A stretch of DNA of 64,000 bases from Streptomyces fumigatiscleroticus (GCF_014647975.1 NZ_BMQF01000002.1:62001-126000), one strand, 5' to 3'. Positions 37,642 to 46,866 are shown, counted from the first letter of the stretch. Numbers and translations are program-made. Notes: generated from the letters alone by a model not told the origin.

Positions 37642-38136
37642 TCAGACGACCTGGTGCAGCCAGCGGACCGGGGCGCCCTCGCCGGCGTACCGGAAGGGCT
37701 CCAGCTCGTCGTCCCAGGGCTTGCCGAGCAGCTTGGCGAGTTCGGCCTCCAGGTCGGTCTCGCCGCGCTGGGAGCGGGCCAGGGCGGCGCGCAGCCGGTC
37801 CTCCGGGATCAGGATGTCGCCGTGGATGCCGGTGACCGCGTGGAAGATGCCGAGGTCGGGCGTGCAGCTGTAGCGTTCGCCCTCGGCGGTCGGGCAGGGC
37901 TCGGCGGTGACCTCGAAGCGCAGCAGGTGCCAGCCGCGCAGCGCGGAGGCCAGCTTGGAGGCGGTGCCGGCCTGGCCCTGCCAGGAGAACTCCGAGCGCC
38001 AGGTGCCGGGGGCGGCGGGCTGCCGGATCCAGTCCAGGCTGACGCGTGTGCCGAGCACCCCGGCGACGGCCCACTCGACGTGCGGGCACAGCGCGCGCGG
38101 CGCGGAGTGCACGTACAGAACTCCACGTGTCGTCAC
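37642..38136 (-). CDS. DUF3145 domain-containing protein
   Basis: The 164-residue protein begins MTTRGVLYVHSAPRALCPHVEWA and continues with DWIRQPAAPGTWRSEFSWQG, then HLLRFEVTAEP and YSCTPDLGIFHAVTG. It has no signal peptide or membrane span. The family is restricted to actinobacteria and is regularly found next to fabF. Its function is unknown; the genomic link suggests a role connected with lipid metabolism or growth, which is inference. Confidence 0.88.
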   Translation of the reverse strand: MTTRGVLYVHSAPRALCPHVEWAVAGVLGTRVSLDWIRQPAAPGTWRSEFSWQGQAGTASKLASALRGWHLLRFEVTAEPCPTAEGERYSCTPDLGIFHAVTGIHGDILIPEDRLRAALARSQRGETDLEAELAKLLGKPWDDELEPFRYAGEGAPVRWLHQVV

Positions 38137-38400
38137 CGGGACCTCCGGGCAGAGCGGGACATGTCGGAACGGGCGGACGGCTGCGGCCGGACGGCCACGT
38201 TGATGGCGAGGCTACCGTGCGGCGGCGCAAGGAGTGTGACGTACCGTCGGTCCCGGCACCCCGAAACACCTGCCATTCACCCGGCAGGACGCTTGTACGG
38301 GTGCGGGCGCCGCGGGGCGGGCGGCCGGGAACCCCCGGACGTTGTCATGGCAGGACGAGACGCACGCGCGCGCGTGCCCGACGGAGGGGATGACCAGCGG
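38137..38400. other. Divergent intergenic region
   Basis: These 264 bp must contain promoters for DUF3145 (minus) and the GDSL lipoprotein (plus). I see no convincing promoter pair, hairpin or small gene. Confidence 0.4.
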
Positions 38401-39285
38401 ATGCGGAAGCGGAGCCACCGCGTACGGGCCGTCCTCGCCGGTGTGGCCACGGCCGTCCTGGGCCTCGCCGGCTGTGACGCCGCCGCCGGCGGCTCCTCCG
38501 GCACCGGGGCGCACACGCCGTCCCCGAGTCCGACTCCGGCCTGGGACACCAGCCCCGGCTCGATCGCCGCCGTGGGCGACTCCATCACCCGCGGCTTCGA
38601 CGCCTGCACGGTCCTGGCGGACTGCCCCGAGGTCTCCTGGGCGACCGGGACCAGCGCCGAGGTGGACAGCCTCGCCGTACGGCTGCTGGGGAGGACACGG
38701 GCGGCCGGGCACAGCTGGAACCACGCCGTCACCGGGGCGCTGATGGCGGATCTGGCCGGGCAGATGACGAAGGCGGCCGCGCACCGGCCGGACCTGGTGA
38801 CGGTGATGGCCGGGGCCAACGACGCCTGCCGGGCCACGACGTCGGCGATGACCCCGGTGGCCGACTTCCGCGCCCAGTTCGAGCGGGCGATGGCCACGCT
38901 GCGCCAGGCCGCGCCGAAGGCGCAGGTCTATGTGGCGAGCGTGCCGGATCTGAAGCGGCTGTGGTCGCAGGGCCGCACCAACCCGCTGGGCAAGCAGGTG
39001 TGGAAGCTCGGCCTGTGCCCGTCGATGCTGGGCGACGCGGACGCCACGGACGCGGCGGCCACCCTGCGCCGGAACACGGTGGAGAAGCGGGTGGAGGCCT
39101 ACAACGAGGTGCTGGCGGAGGTCTGCGCCAAGGACCGGCGCTGCCGCTTCGACGGCGGCGCGGTGCACGCCTACCGGTTCGGCACCGCGCAGCTGAGCCC
39201 CTGGGACTGGTTCCACCCGAGCGTGGACGGCCAGGCCCGGCTGGCCGAGATCGCCTACCGCAAGATCACGACCCGGGCGGCGTGA
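38401..39285 (+). CDS. SGNH/GDSL-type secreted lipoprotein hydrolase
   Basis: The 294-residue protein starts MRKRSHRVRAVLAGVATAVLGLAGC, a lipoprotein signal with lipobox LAGC (Cys25). GGAGGGG lies 13 bases upstream. A Ser/Pro linker follows. The SGNH blocks are AAVGDSITRGF (catalytic Ser), NHAVTGALM (Gly), MAGANDAC (Asn) and WDWFHPSVDGQ (Asp/His). It is likely an esterase or acetyl-xylan-type deacetylase anchored on the outer face of the membrane. The next gene starts 14 bp downstream and encodes an aldose epimerase, so a carbohydrate role is plausible. Confidence 0.85.
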   Translation: MRKRSHRVRAVLAGVATAVLGLAGCDAAAGGSSGTGAHTPSPSPTPAWDTSPGSIAAVGDSITRGFDACTVLADCPEVSWATGTSAEVDSLAVRLLGRTRAAGHSWNHAVTGALMADLAGQMTKAAAHRPDLVTVMAGANDACRATTSAMTPVADFRAQFERAMATLRQAAPKAQVYVASVPDLKRLWSQGRTNPLGKQVWKLGLCPSMLGDADATDAAATLRRNTVEKRVEAYNEVLAEVCAKDRRCRFDGGAVHAYRFGTAQLSPWDWFHPSVDGQARLAEIAYRKITTRAA

Positions 39286-39299
39286 CCTACAGTTCCCGC

Positions 39300-40271
39300 A
39301 TGAACGAACTCTTCGGCACACTTTCCGACGGCACGGCCGTCCACCGCTGGACCCTGGAGCGGGCGGGCGTACGGGTACGGATCCTGTCCTACGGCGGGAT
39401 CGTGCAGTCCGTTCAGGTGCCGGACCGGGCGGGGCGGGCCGGGAACGTGGTGCTGGGCTTCGCGGACCTCGACGGCTATCTGGCGCACCCGGAGCCCTAT
39501 CTCGGCGCGCTCGTCGGGCGCTACGCCAACCGCATCGCCGGCGGCCGCTTCGAGCTGGACGGGCGGACGTACACGCTGGCGCGCAACAACGCGCCCAACT
39601 CCCTGCACGGCGGCGAGCGCGGCTTCGACAAGCACGTGTGGGAGGTGACCCCGGTCGAGCACGGTGTCCGTCTGGCCCGGGTCAGCCCGGACGGCGAGGA
39701 GGGCTTCCCGGGCCGGCTGGAGGTCTCGGCGACGTACACCCTCACGGAGTCCGGCGCGCTGCGGATCGGCTACGAGGCGGTCACCGACGCGCCGACCGTG
39801 GTGAACCTGACCAACCACAGCTACTTCGACCTGGGCGGGTCCGGGGACACCGGCGGGCACGAGCTGCGGATCGCCGCCTCCCGCTACACCCCGGTCGACG
39901 CCGGCCTGATCCCGACGGGCGAGCTCGCGGACGTCACGGGCACGGAGTTCGACTTCCGCCGGGCGCGGCCCACCGGCTCCGGCTACGACCACAACTTCGT
40001 GCTGGACAAGGGCGTGACCGGGACCGCCGAGGAGGTCGCCGAAATGTACGACCCGGTCTCCGGGCGGGTGCTGACGGTGGCGACCACGGAACCCGGCCTC
40101 CAGCTGTACACCGCGGACCACGTGGGCGAGCCCTTCGCGCCCGGCGCGGGCATCGCACTGGAGACCCAGCACTTCCCCGACTCCCCGAACCGGCCGGAGT
40201 TCCCCGGCACGGTGCTGCGGCCTGGCGAGGTGTACCGGTCGGAGACGGTGTACGGCTTCTCCGTACGCTGA
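39300..40271 (+). CDS. galM: Aldose 1-epimerase (cytosolic)
   Basis: The 323-residue protein begins MNELFGTLSDGTAVHRWTLE. It has LVGRYANRIAGGRF, NSLHGGERGFDKHVW (His), TNHSYFDLGGSG (the catalytic His motif NHxYxN-like), YDHNFVLD (Asp) and IALETQHFPDSPN (catalytic Glu). It converts alpha and beta anomers of galactose, glucose or arabinose. There is no signal peptide, in contrast to the paralogue at 59226. It is probably co-transcribed with the GDSL lipoprotein gene and closed by the hairpin that follows. Confidence 0.93.
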   Translation: MNELFGTLSDGTAVHRWTLERAGVRVRILSYGGIVQSVQVPDRAGRAGNVVLGFADLDGYLAHPEPYLGALVGRYANRIAGGRFELDGRTYTLARNNAPNSLHGGERGFDKHVWEVTPVEHGVRLARVSPDGEEGFPGRLEVSATYTLTESGALRIGYEAVTDAPTVVNLTNHSYFDLGGSGDTGGHELRIAASRYTPVDAGLIPTGELADVTGTEFDFRRARPTGSGYDHNFVLDKGVTGTAEEVAEMYDPVSGRVLTVATTEPGLQLYTADHVGEPFAPGAGIALETQHFPDSPNRPEFPGTVLRPGEVYRSETVYGFSVR

Positions 40272-40296
40272 GCGCTCCGTGCCCCCGCACGGCACA

Positions 40297-40332
40297 AGCC
40301 CCGGCCCGGTTGTCAGGTTCCGGGCCGGGGCT
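40297..40332. terminator. Terminator between galM and the GH3 gene
   Basis: A perfect 13-bp stem (AGCCCCGGCCCGG at 40297-40309 with 40320-40332) has a 10-nt loop. It is positioned between the convergent galM and GH3 genes and can serve both. Confidence 0.85.
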
Positions 40333-40369
40333 GTTCGCGGGGGGCGCCGTTCGTCCCGGGCGCCCCGGG

Positions 40370-42820
40370 TCAGACGTTAATCGTCGCGGTGATCCTGCGG
40401 TCGGTGATCGAGCGGCCGACCTGGAGTTCGTACGAACCCTTCACAAACGACCACGAGCCGGTCGTCTCGTCCCAGACCTCGAAGGCCCGGCCCGGCAGCT
40501 CCACGGTGGCCTCCACGCGCTCGCCCGGACCGGCCTCGACGCCCGCGAACCCGGCCAGCCAGCGGGCCGGGCGGCCGGCGTCGCGCTCGGCGGGCGCGAG
40601 ATAGAGCTGGACGACCTCGCGGCCGGGGCGCTCACCGGTGTTGCGCAGACGGACCCTGGCGGTGGTCCCCTCCACCTCCACGGACTCGTACGCCCAGTCG
40701 GTGTAGCCGAGGCCGTGGCCGAAGGGGTACGCGGGGGTGCGGCCCTCCTTCTCCCAGGCGCGGTAGCCGATGAACACGTCCTCGTCGTAGCGCAGCTCGC
40801 CGTTCTCCGGCACGACCCGGGTGACCGGGGCGTCGTCCAGGGAGCCCCAGGTGGTGGGCAGCCGGCCGCCCGGCTCGTGGGCGCCGGTGAGCACGTCCGC
40901 CAGGGCCGCGCCGCCCTCCTGGCCGGGGAACCAGCTCAGCAGCACGGCGGCGACGTCCTCGCGCCACGGCAGCTCCACCGGCGAGCCGGAGTTGACCACC
41001 ACGACCGTGTGGGGGTTGGCGGCGGCGACGGCGCGGACCAGGTCGTCCTGGCGGCCGGGGAGCCGCAGGTCGGTGCGGTCGAAGCCCTCGGACTCGACGC
41101 GGTCGGTGGTGGCGACCACGACGACGGCGGTGTCGGCGGCGCGGGCGGCCTCGACGGCCTCGGCGATCAGCTCGTCGGCGTCGCGCCGCGGCTCGGAGTG
41201 GGCGAGGGCGAACCCGACGACCTTCATCGGGATCTCCTCGGGGAACTCGACGACGTACCGGAGGGACACGTCGACGGGCTCGCCCGCGGTGAGGTCGACC
41301 TCCGCGCGGGGGACGGGGGCGCCGAAGAACGCCTCGAAGGGGTCGTCCTTGGCGGGCCGCTGGACGTCGTCGTAGCGGACCGTGCCGGCGACGGTGAGCG
41401 TGAAGGCGCCCATGCCCTTGACGCCGAAGGTGTGCGTCCCGCTCTCGCGCGGGGTGAAGGTGCCGGTCAGCTCGACGGTGTGCAGATTGTCGTGGGTGAC
41501 GCCGTCGGGGAGGTCGGAGCCCATCCACTGGATCTGGCCGTTGGGGGCCGAGCCCGTGCCGACGACCGTGCCGTCGGCGTCGCGGCAGACGGCGCGCAGC
41601 TCGAAGCCCTGGTCGGCGACGGCGAGTTCGGTGTTCGGGTCGGCGCCGACGGCGTAGGTCAGGGTGCCCTCGGGCAGGGCGGCGGTGAGGCCGTCGAGCG
41701 GGGAGACGATGTGCGCGGGGAAGACGGTGGCGGAGCCGCCGCCGAGGACGCGGGCGTCGCGGGCGGCGGCGCCGATGAGGGCGACCCTGCCGGGCTTCAG
41801 GGGCAGGGCGCCGTTCTCGTTGCGCACCAGCACCAGGGAGCGGCGGGCGATCTCACGGGCCAGGGCCTCGCCGTCGACGGGGGCGGGGAGCTCGGTGACG
41901 GCCGGCTCGGCGCCGGCCAGGATGCCGACGCGGGCGGCGAGCCGCAGCACGTTGCGGACGGCGGCGTCGACCTCGGCCTCGGCCACCTCGCCGTCCCGGA
42001 CGGCCTGCGCGAGGGCGGGCCCGTACACGGTCTGCGGGCCGGGCATGGCGACGTCCAGGCCGCCCTTGATGGCGCCGGTGGTGGAGCGGGCGGCCATCCA
42101 GTCGGAGACGTTGTAGCCGTCGAAGCCCCACTCGCCGCGCAGGATCTCGTTGACCAGGTAGTGGTGCTCGGTCATCGTCGTGCCGTTGACCGTGTTGTAG
42201 GCGGTCATGATGCCCCAGGGGTGGGCGTTCTCCACGATGATCTCGAAGGGCCGCAGATAGAGCTCGCGCAGGGCGCGGGCGGAGACCAGGTTGTCCACCG
42301 TGAAGCGGTCGGTCTCGGCGTCGTTGGCGACGAAGTGCTTCACCGTGGTGCCGACGCCGCCGGACTGGACGCCGCTCACATAGCCGGCGCCGATCAGGCC
42401 GGTGAGGTACGGGTCCTCGCTGTAGGCCTCGAAGTGGCGGCCGCCGAGCGGGGAGCGGTGCAGGTTGACCGTGGGGGCGAGCAGCACGTGGACGCCCTTG
42501 CGGCGGGCCTCCTGGGCCAGCAGGACACCGGCCCGGCGGGCCAGCTCCGGGTCCCAGGAGGCGGCGAGCGCGGTCGGCGAGGGCAGGGCGACGGACGGGT
42601 CGTCGGCGGTCCAGCGCACGCCCCGGACGCCGATCGGGCCGTCGGACATGACCAGGGACTCCAGCCCGATCTCCGGCAGGGCGGGCAGCGTCCACATGTC
42701 CTGGCCGGACAGCAGCCGCGCCTTGGCGTCCAGGCCGAGCCCGGCCAGGGCCGCCTCGACGGCCGCCTCGCGGGCCTCGTCCCGCTGCGCCTGCTCTGTT
42801 CCCGCGCCTGTCTTCGCCAC
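40370..42820 (-). CDS. GH3 beta-glycosidase with PA14-like insert
   Basis: The 816-residue protein is read from GTG at 42820, because AGGAGG stands seven bases before it; an upstream ATG at 42859 lacks such a site. The N-terminal GH3 barrel has MSDGPIGVRG and HLLLAPTVNLHRSPLGGRHFE-type residues. The nucleophile Asp is in FDGYNVSDWM (about residue 240). The second alpha/beta domain is split by a PA14-like insertion (about 420-550; TFTPRESGTHTFGVKGMG), and a fibronectin-III-like domain ends the protein. It has no signal peptide, so it acts on imported oligosaccharides or glycosides such as beta-glucosides. A TetR gene is divergent from it. Confidence 0.9.
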   Translation of the reverse strand: MAKTGAGTEQAQRDEAREAAVEAALAGLGLDAKARLLSGQDMWTLPALPEIGLESLVMSDGPIGVRGVRWTADDPSVALPSPTALAASWDPELARRAGVLLAQEARRKGVHVLLAPTVNLHRSPLGGRHFEAYSEDPYLTGLIGAGYVSGVQSGGVGTTVKHFVANDAETDRFTVDNLVSARALRELYLRPFEIIVENAHPWGIMTAYNTVNGTTMTEHHYLVNEILRGEWGFDGYNVSDWMAARSTTGAIKGGLDVAMPGPQTVYGPALAQAVRDGEVAEAEVDAAVRNVLRLAARVGILAGAEPAVTELPAPVDGEALAREIARRSLVLVRNENGALPLKPGRVALIGAAARDARVLGGGSATVFPAHIVSPLDGLTAALPEGTLTYAVGADPNTELAVADQGFELRAVCRDADGTVVGTGSAPNGQIQWMGSDLPDGVTHDNLHTVELTGTFTPRESGTHTFGVKGMGAFTLTVAGTVRYDDVQRPAKDDPFEAFFGAPVPRAEVDLTAGEPVDVSLRYVVEFPEEIPMKVVGFALAHSEPRRDADELIAEAVEAARAADTAVVVVATTDRVESEGFDRTDLRLPGRQDDLVRAVAAANPHTVVVVNSGSPVELPWREDVAAVLLSWFPGQEGGAALADVLTGAHEPGGRLPTTWGSLDDAPVTRVVPENGELRYDEDVFIGYRAWEKEGRTPAYPFGHGLGYTDWAYESVEVEGTTARVRLRNTGERPGREVVQLYLAPAERDAGRPARWLAGFAGVEAGPGERVEATVELPGRAFEVWDETTGSWSFVKGSYELQVGRSITDRRITATINV

Positions 42821-42891
42821 GGCGGCACCTCCTCGTCGAAAGCCGTTGGACGTCTCCATCCTGCACGCGTTCCCTAGTGCACGGTAGGTTT

Positions 42892-42911
42892 CGTTATATT
42901 GCCGTTATATT
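42892..42911. promoter_or_regulatory. Direct repeat in the GH3/TetR control region
   Basis: CGTTATATT occurs at 42892-42900 and again at 42903-42911, an 11-bp period (one helical turn). The AT-rich pair stands out in a very GC-rich region and lies between the divergent GH3 and TetR starts. It is probably the regulator binding site, overlapping a -10 element. Confidence 0.55.
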
Positions 42912-42923
42912 CAGGGCACTCGA

Positions 42924-43496
42924 ATGCCGTACGGTGACGCCATGAGCACCAGGGCCAGAAGCCAGGAGAGGCGCGCGGAGATCGTGCGGGCCGCCCTGGA
43001 GGTGATCGCCGAGCGCGGCTACCGGGGCGCGAGCCTGGCCGCCGTCGCGGAGCGGGTCGGGCTCACCCAGCAGGGGCTGCTGCACTACTTCCCGACCAAG
43101 GAGGCGCTGCTCGTCGCGGTGCTGCGGGAGCGCGACCGCTGGGACGCCGTGCCCGCCGGCCAGTGGCGGCCGGACCTGCTCGCCTCGCTGGTCGAGTACA
43201 ACGCGATGCGTCCGGCCATCGTCCAGACCTTCTCCGCGCTGCTCGGGGAGAGCGTCACGGAGGGACACCCCGCGCGGGAGTACTTCACCGAGCGCTACAC
43301 CGAGGTGCGTGCCGCCATGGCGGAGGCGCTGCGCGCGGTCTACGGCGAGCGCCTCCCGAGCGGCCTCACCCCCGAGCGCGCCGCACCGCTGATGGTGGCG
43401 GTGCTGGACGGACTCCAGTACCAGTGGCTGCTGGACCCGGAGTCGGTGGACATGCCGGGGGCGTTCCGGGACTTCCTGTCACTGCTCGGGGAGTAG
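42924..43496 (+). CDS. TetR family regulator, divergent from GH3 glycosidase
   Basis: The 190-residue protein starts at ATG 42924, seven bases after AGGG; ATG at 42942 (MSTRARSQERR) is an alternative. The DNA-binding domain is RRAEIVRAALEVIAERGYRG, then SLAAVAERVGLTQQGLLHYF with PTKEALL. The ligand domain contains MRPAIVQTFSALLGE and MVAVLDGLQYQWLLD. The closeness and divergence point to control of the GH3 gene, perhaps with a sugar or glycoside as ligand, which would be unusual for TetR proteins but has precedent. Confidence 0.88.
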   Translation: MPYGDAMSTRARSQERRAEIVRAALEVIAERGYRGASLAAVAERVGLTQQGLLHYFPTKEALLVAVLRERDRWDAVPAGQWRPDLLASLVEYNAMRPAIVQTFSALLGESVTEGHPAREYFTERYTEVRAAMAEALRAVYGERLPSGLTPERAAPLMVAVLDGLQYQWLLDPESVDMPGAFRDFLSLLGE

Positions 43497-43558
43497 CCGT
43501 CCGCGCGGACCGCCCGAGCCGGCCGAGCCGCGCGGACCGCCCGAGCAGCCGTGCGTGA

Positions 43559-44371
43559 TCAGCCCGGCTGCCGGGTCACGCTCTCCTCGTCCCCGGCCCC
43601 GGCTTCCGCCTCCGCGCCCTCCCGGGTCTCCTCGCCCAGGAGGTCGCGGGCGAGCAGCGTGGCACCGGCGACCGCGCCCGGCATCAGGAACACCGCGACG
43701 AGCGGGACCAGGAAGGCCAGGCCCAGCGGCGTGCCGAAGCCCCAGACCAGCGTCTTGCGGGAGCGGAGCAGGGCGAGGCGGTCGCGCAGTTCGACGCCGC
43801 GGCGCTGGAGGGCTACGGCGGCGAGCTCCTCGGTGAGGAAGAAGCCGGTGACGAAGAAGCCGATCACCGGCACGACCGTCTGGCCGACGAACGGGATGAA
43901 GCCGAGGGCGAAGAGCAGCACGCCCCAGACGGCGGCGCGGACGACGATGCGCAGCCCGTCGCGGCCGGAGATCCACAGCTCGCGCCAGAGCGGCAGAGGC
44001 GACTCGGGTGCGGTGCCGTCCGGGGAGACGTCCCGGTCGACCCGCTCCGAGAGGCTCTCGTAGAAGGGCTGGCCGATCAGCAGCGTGACCGCGGTGAAGG
44101 TGACGACGGCCAGCAGCAGGGCCAGGGCGAACAGGACGGCGGTGAGGAAGCCGCGGAAGAGGCCCAGCCAGGGGCTCGGCCAGCCGTCCGCGAAGGGGGT
44201 GGCCCAGGCGGTGGCGTCCTGGCCCCACAGCGCCAGCGCGACCAGCACCGCCGCGTAGAGAACGAGGGTGATCAGGCCCGGCAGGAGCCCGAACCCGTAC
44301 TGCCTGCCGTGCCGGGCCACCCATCGCTGGCCCTTCAGAAGGTGACCGAAACCCGCCCCAAGATCGCGCAT
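43559..44371 (-). CDS. EI24/CysZ-like integral membrane protein
   Basis: The 270-residue protein starts MRDLGAGFGHLLKGQRWVARH. Membrane spans are near 29-50, 75-105, 150-185 and 205-235. It has the EI24 family signature LLIGQPFYESLSERVDRD, and GFIPFVGQTVVPVIGFFVTG. The acidic C-terminal tail is cytosolic. Bacterial members are annotated CysZ-like sulfate permeases, but no cys genes lie nearby, so the substrate is open. The 46-bp gap from the upstream minus-strand gene suggests possible co-transcription. Confidence 0.82.
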   Translation of the reverse strand: MRDLGAGFGHLLKGQRWVARHGRQYGFGLLPGLITLVLYAAVLVALALWGQDATAWATPFADGWPSPWLGLFRGFLTAVLFALALLLAVVTFTAVTLLIGQPFYESLSERVDRDVSPDGTAPESPLPLWRELWISGRDGLRIVVRAAVWGVLLFALGFIPFVGQTVVPVIGFFVTGFFLTEELAAVALQRRGVELRDRLALLRSRKTLVWGFGTPLGLAFLVPLVAVFLMPGAVAGATLLARDLLGEETREGAEAEAGAGDEESVTRQPG

Positions 44372-44417
44372 GGGGGCACTGTAGCGGGGCGCCGGTGACG
44401 CGGCGCCGACGGTGGGG

Positions 44418-45281
44418 TCACACCGGTGTCACGGTCACCACCATCCCCTGGTCCGCCGCCGGGGACACCGCCGCCGACACCCGTACCGCCGCCGCGCGGG
44501 CCAGCCGTCCGGCGCGGGAGGCCGCGGCCAGCAGCACCGGCTGGAGCTGTTCCAGGCCGGAGACGAGCAGCTCCTCCCCCGCGACCAGCACCGGCCGGGC
44601 CGCCTTCGTGGTGGCCGCCGCCGCCTCCGTCAGATCGGCCAGCGGCGGCAGGGTCGCCCGGACCACGTCGGCGCCCGCCTGAGCCGCACGCTCGGCCAGC
44701 GCCACCTGCAACGGCATCAGCGGCGCCAGCGCGGCCGTCAGCGCGTCCGCCACCCGGCGCAGTTCGGGCGAGGAGTCGCGCAGCACCTCCGTCGCGGCCC
44801 GGAGCACCGGCGTGAGGGCGAGCAGGGTGCCCGCCGCCACCCCGGCCGCCGTCGGCAGCAGCGGGGACGTCGCGTCGACCAGCTCCCCGAGCGCCGCCGT
44901 GAACTCCTCGACCGCCGGCTCCACCGCCTCCAGCACCGGCACCAGGCTGTCGCCGAGCGCCGTCAGCAGCTCCTGGGCCGGCCGGCTCACCGGATGCACG
45001 GCCAGCGGCGCCCCGTGGGTGCCGAGCCGGGTGAGGGTGTCCAGGATGCGGTAGAAGGCCTCCTGCGCCTGCGGCGAGGCGCTGGCCTCGGCCAGCTCGG
45101 CCGTGGTCCGGCGCAGCACGCGCAGCACCTCCGCGCCCGAACCGTCGCGCGGGTCGAAGGTGTTGAGGGCGATCCGGGTGATGTTCCCGGCCGTGTCCAG
45201 GAGCTGGCCGGTCATATCGGTGGTGTTGCGGGCCATGCGCAGTACGTCGTCCCTGCTGGGGAGCGAAGGAATCGTTGCCAT
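44418..45281 (-). CDS. Conserved hypothetical Ala-rich helical protein
   Basis: The 287-residue protein is read from ATG at 45281 (MATIPSLPSRDDVLRMARN), with GGAGAGCCC just upstream. The frame stays open far beyond this, but only as antisense of the next gene. It is almost entirely alpha-helical and amphipathic, with repeated Leu/Ala heptads and no clear enzyme motif or membrane span. Its pattern (helical bundles, LLDTAGNITRIALNTFDPRDG) recalls phasin- or granule-associated proteins, but I cannot name a family. It is upstream of the EI24 gene. Confidence 0.6.
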   Translation of the reverse strand: MATIPSLPSRDDVLRMARNTTDMTGQLLDTAGNITRIALNTFDPRDGSGAEVLRVLRRTTAELAEASASPQAQEAFYRILDTLTRLGTHGAPLAVHPVSRPAQELLTALGDSLVPVLEAVEPAVEEFTAALGELVDATSPLLPTAAGVAAGTLLALTPVLRAATEVLRDSSPELRRVADALTAALAPLMPLQVALAERAAQAGADVVRATLPPLADLTEAAAATTKAARPVLVAGEELLVSGLEQLQPVLLAAASRAGRLARAAAVRVSAAVSPAADQGMVVTVTPV

Positions 45282-45596
45282 GGGCTCTCCTCGCCTCACA
45301 CGCCGCCGCTGCCGCCTTCTCCGCGGCCCTCCGTCACGTCGGCACCCGCCCTCAGCATGCCTCCTCCGCGGCCCCGGGACGTGACGTCCGGGACAACGGG
45401 GAATCCGGTACGCACCCGTTCCCGTTGAGCCGGGCAGGTACACGCCGACGTACCGATCCGCGCGCGCTCCGGCGTCCGGAGCGGGTGTTCGTGAACGGCC
45501 GGTACCGGCCCGTCCGCGAGCGCATTCCGCCGGTCGGCGGGGGGCATGGTTCACAGCGGCACACGCGAGCAGCGGCCTGGTTGGTGAGGAGAGCGG
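45282..45596. other. 315-bp divergent intergenic region, no gene seen
   Basis: It lies between the hypothetical gene (minus) and the serine hydrolase (plus). A GGACGTGACGTCC inverted repeat is near 45377-45389. Open frames here have no ribosome site or protein-like composition. Both promoters should be in this stretch. Confidence 0.45.
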
Positions 45597-46748
45597 ATGA
45601 CGCAGGAGATCCACGGCACCGTCGCCGACGGTTTCGAGGAGGTGCGCGAAGAGTTCGTCGCGTTCGTGAACGGTGAACCCGAGGACTACGAAGGTCAGTT
45701 GTGCGCCTATGTGCGCGGCCGGAAGGTCGTCGACCTGTGGGCCGGGGACGGCGCGGACGCGGGCTCCCTGTACGGGGTGTACTCGTCCACCAAGAGCGCC
45801 GCGTACCTGGTGGCCGCGCTCCTGGTGCAGGACGGCACCCTGGAACTCGACCGGAAGGTGACGTACTACTGGCCGGAGTTCGCGGCGGAGGGCAAGGGCG
45901 CGCTGACCCTGCGGGAGCTGCTCGCGCACCGGGCGGGCGTGGTCGGGACGGACACCGGCTTCACCACCGCGGAGCTGGCCGACGACCGCGCGCTCGCCGA
46001 ACGCCTCGCCGACCAGCGGCCGTTCTGGCGCCCGGGCACGGCGTTCGGCTACCACGCGCTGGTCATCGGCCCCCTCGTCGGCGAGGTGGTACGGCGCGCG
46101 ACCGGCCGTACGCTCCAGGAGCTGTACGAGGACCGGGTCCGCGCCCCGTACGGCCTGGACTTCTTCCTGGGGCTGCCCACCGCCCTCGAACCCCGTTTCC
46201 GCACCGCGCAGCCGATGGCTCCCACCCCCGACCAGCGGGCGCTGCTGGACGCCCTGCCCAGCGGACCGCACACCCTGACCGCCATCGCCTTCAACCGCAA
46301 CGCCGCCGAGCCGACCGACCTGGAGGCCCTGCCCAACGAGCCGGTGATCCGCGCCCAGGGCCCGGCGTCGGTCGGCGGGGTGGCGTCGGCGCGCGGGCTG
46401 GCCGGGCTGTACGCGGCGGCCATCGACGAGCCGAACGGGAAGGCGCCGCTGCTGAAGCCGGACACGGTGGCGGAGTTCGGGCAGCTCCACTCCGTCGGGT
46501 ACGACCTGGTGGCGCGGGCCCACAAGTCCTACGGGCTCGGCTTCCAGGCGACCGCGGACACCTGGCACCCGTTCCTCGGCGCCGGCACCATCGGGCACAG
46601 CGGCGCGGGCGGCAGCCAGGCCTTCGCGGACCCGCGCAGCCGCCTCGCCTACGGCTACACCCGGCGCCGCTGCGCCTTCCCCGGCGGGGCGGCCCCGGAG
46701 AACACCCGCCTGGCGGCCGCGGTCCACCGGGCGGCACTACGGGCCTGA
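45597..46748 (+). CDS. Serine hydrolase, EstB/class C beta-lactamase-like
   Basis: The 383-residue protein starts ATG after GAGGAG. Its motifs are YSSTKSAAYL (SxxK, Ser near residue 64), FGYHALVIGPL (Tyr motif, YHA) and IGHSGAGGSQAFADP (third motif). The N-terminal GTVADGFEEVREEF and LYGVYSSTK match the EstB-like beta-lactamase-fold esterases. There is no signal peptide. It probably hydrolyses small esters or amides; antibiotic resistance is not implied. Confidence 0.88.
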   Translation: MTQEIHGTVADGFEEVREEFVAFVNGEPEDYEGQLCAYVRGRKVVDLWAGDGADAGSLYGVYSSTKSAAYLVAALLVQDGTLELDRKVTYYWPEFAAEGKGALTLRELLAHRAGVVGTDTGFTTAELADDRALAERLADQRPFWRPGTAFGYHALVIGPLVGEVVRRATGRTLQELYEDRVRAPYGLDFFLGLPTALEPRFRTAQPMAPTPDQRALLDALPSGPHTLTAIAFNRNAAEPTDLEALPNEPVIRAQGPASVGGVASARGLAGLYAAAIDEPNGKAPLLKPDTVAEFGQLHSVGYDLVARAHKSYGLGFQATADTWHPFLGAGTIGHSGAGGSQAFADPRSRLAYGYTRRRCAFPGGAAPENTRLAAAVHRAALRA

Positions 46749-46770
46749 AGGCCGCGGGGAGCACCCCGAT

Positions 46771-46836
46771 GGGGGCGCGGGCAGCGCCCTGAAGGGGCGC
46801 GGGGAACTGCGCGACCAGCGACGACGCACCCGCAGG
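46771..46836 (+). repeat. Dispersed 25-bp hairpin element, single unit
   Basis: One unit GCCCTGAAGGGGCGCGGGG plus AACTGC, followed by GCGACCAGCGACGACGCACC and CGCAGG, matches the plus-strand clusters at 50331-50691 and the minus-strand copy at 22800-22905. It begins 23 bp after the serine hydrolase stop and could also act as its terminator. Confidence 0.8.
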
Positions 46837-46866
46837 CGAAGTACCGACACCCGACAACCGGCACCC

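Noticed and set aside
45296..45547. Small minus-strand frame in the intergenic region
   Set aside because: No ribosome site and a composition like random GC-rich DNA.
44418..46727. A 769-residue minus-strand protein
   Set aside because: Everything before residue 483 is antisense of the serine hydrolase gene and the intergenic region. A ribosome site and the ATG at 45281 define the real gene.
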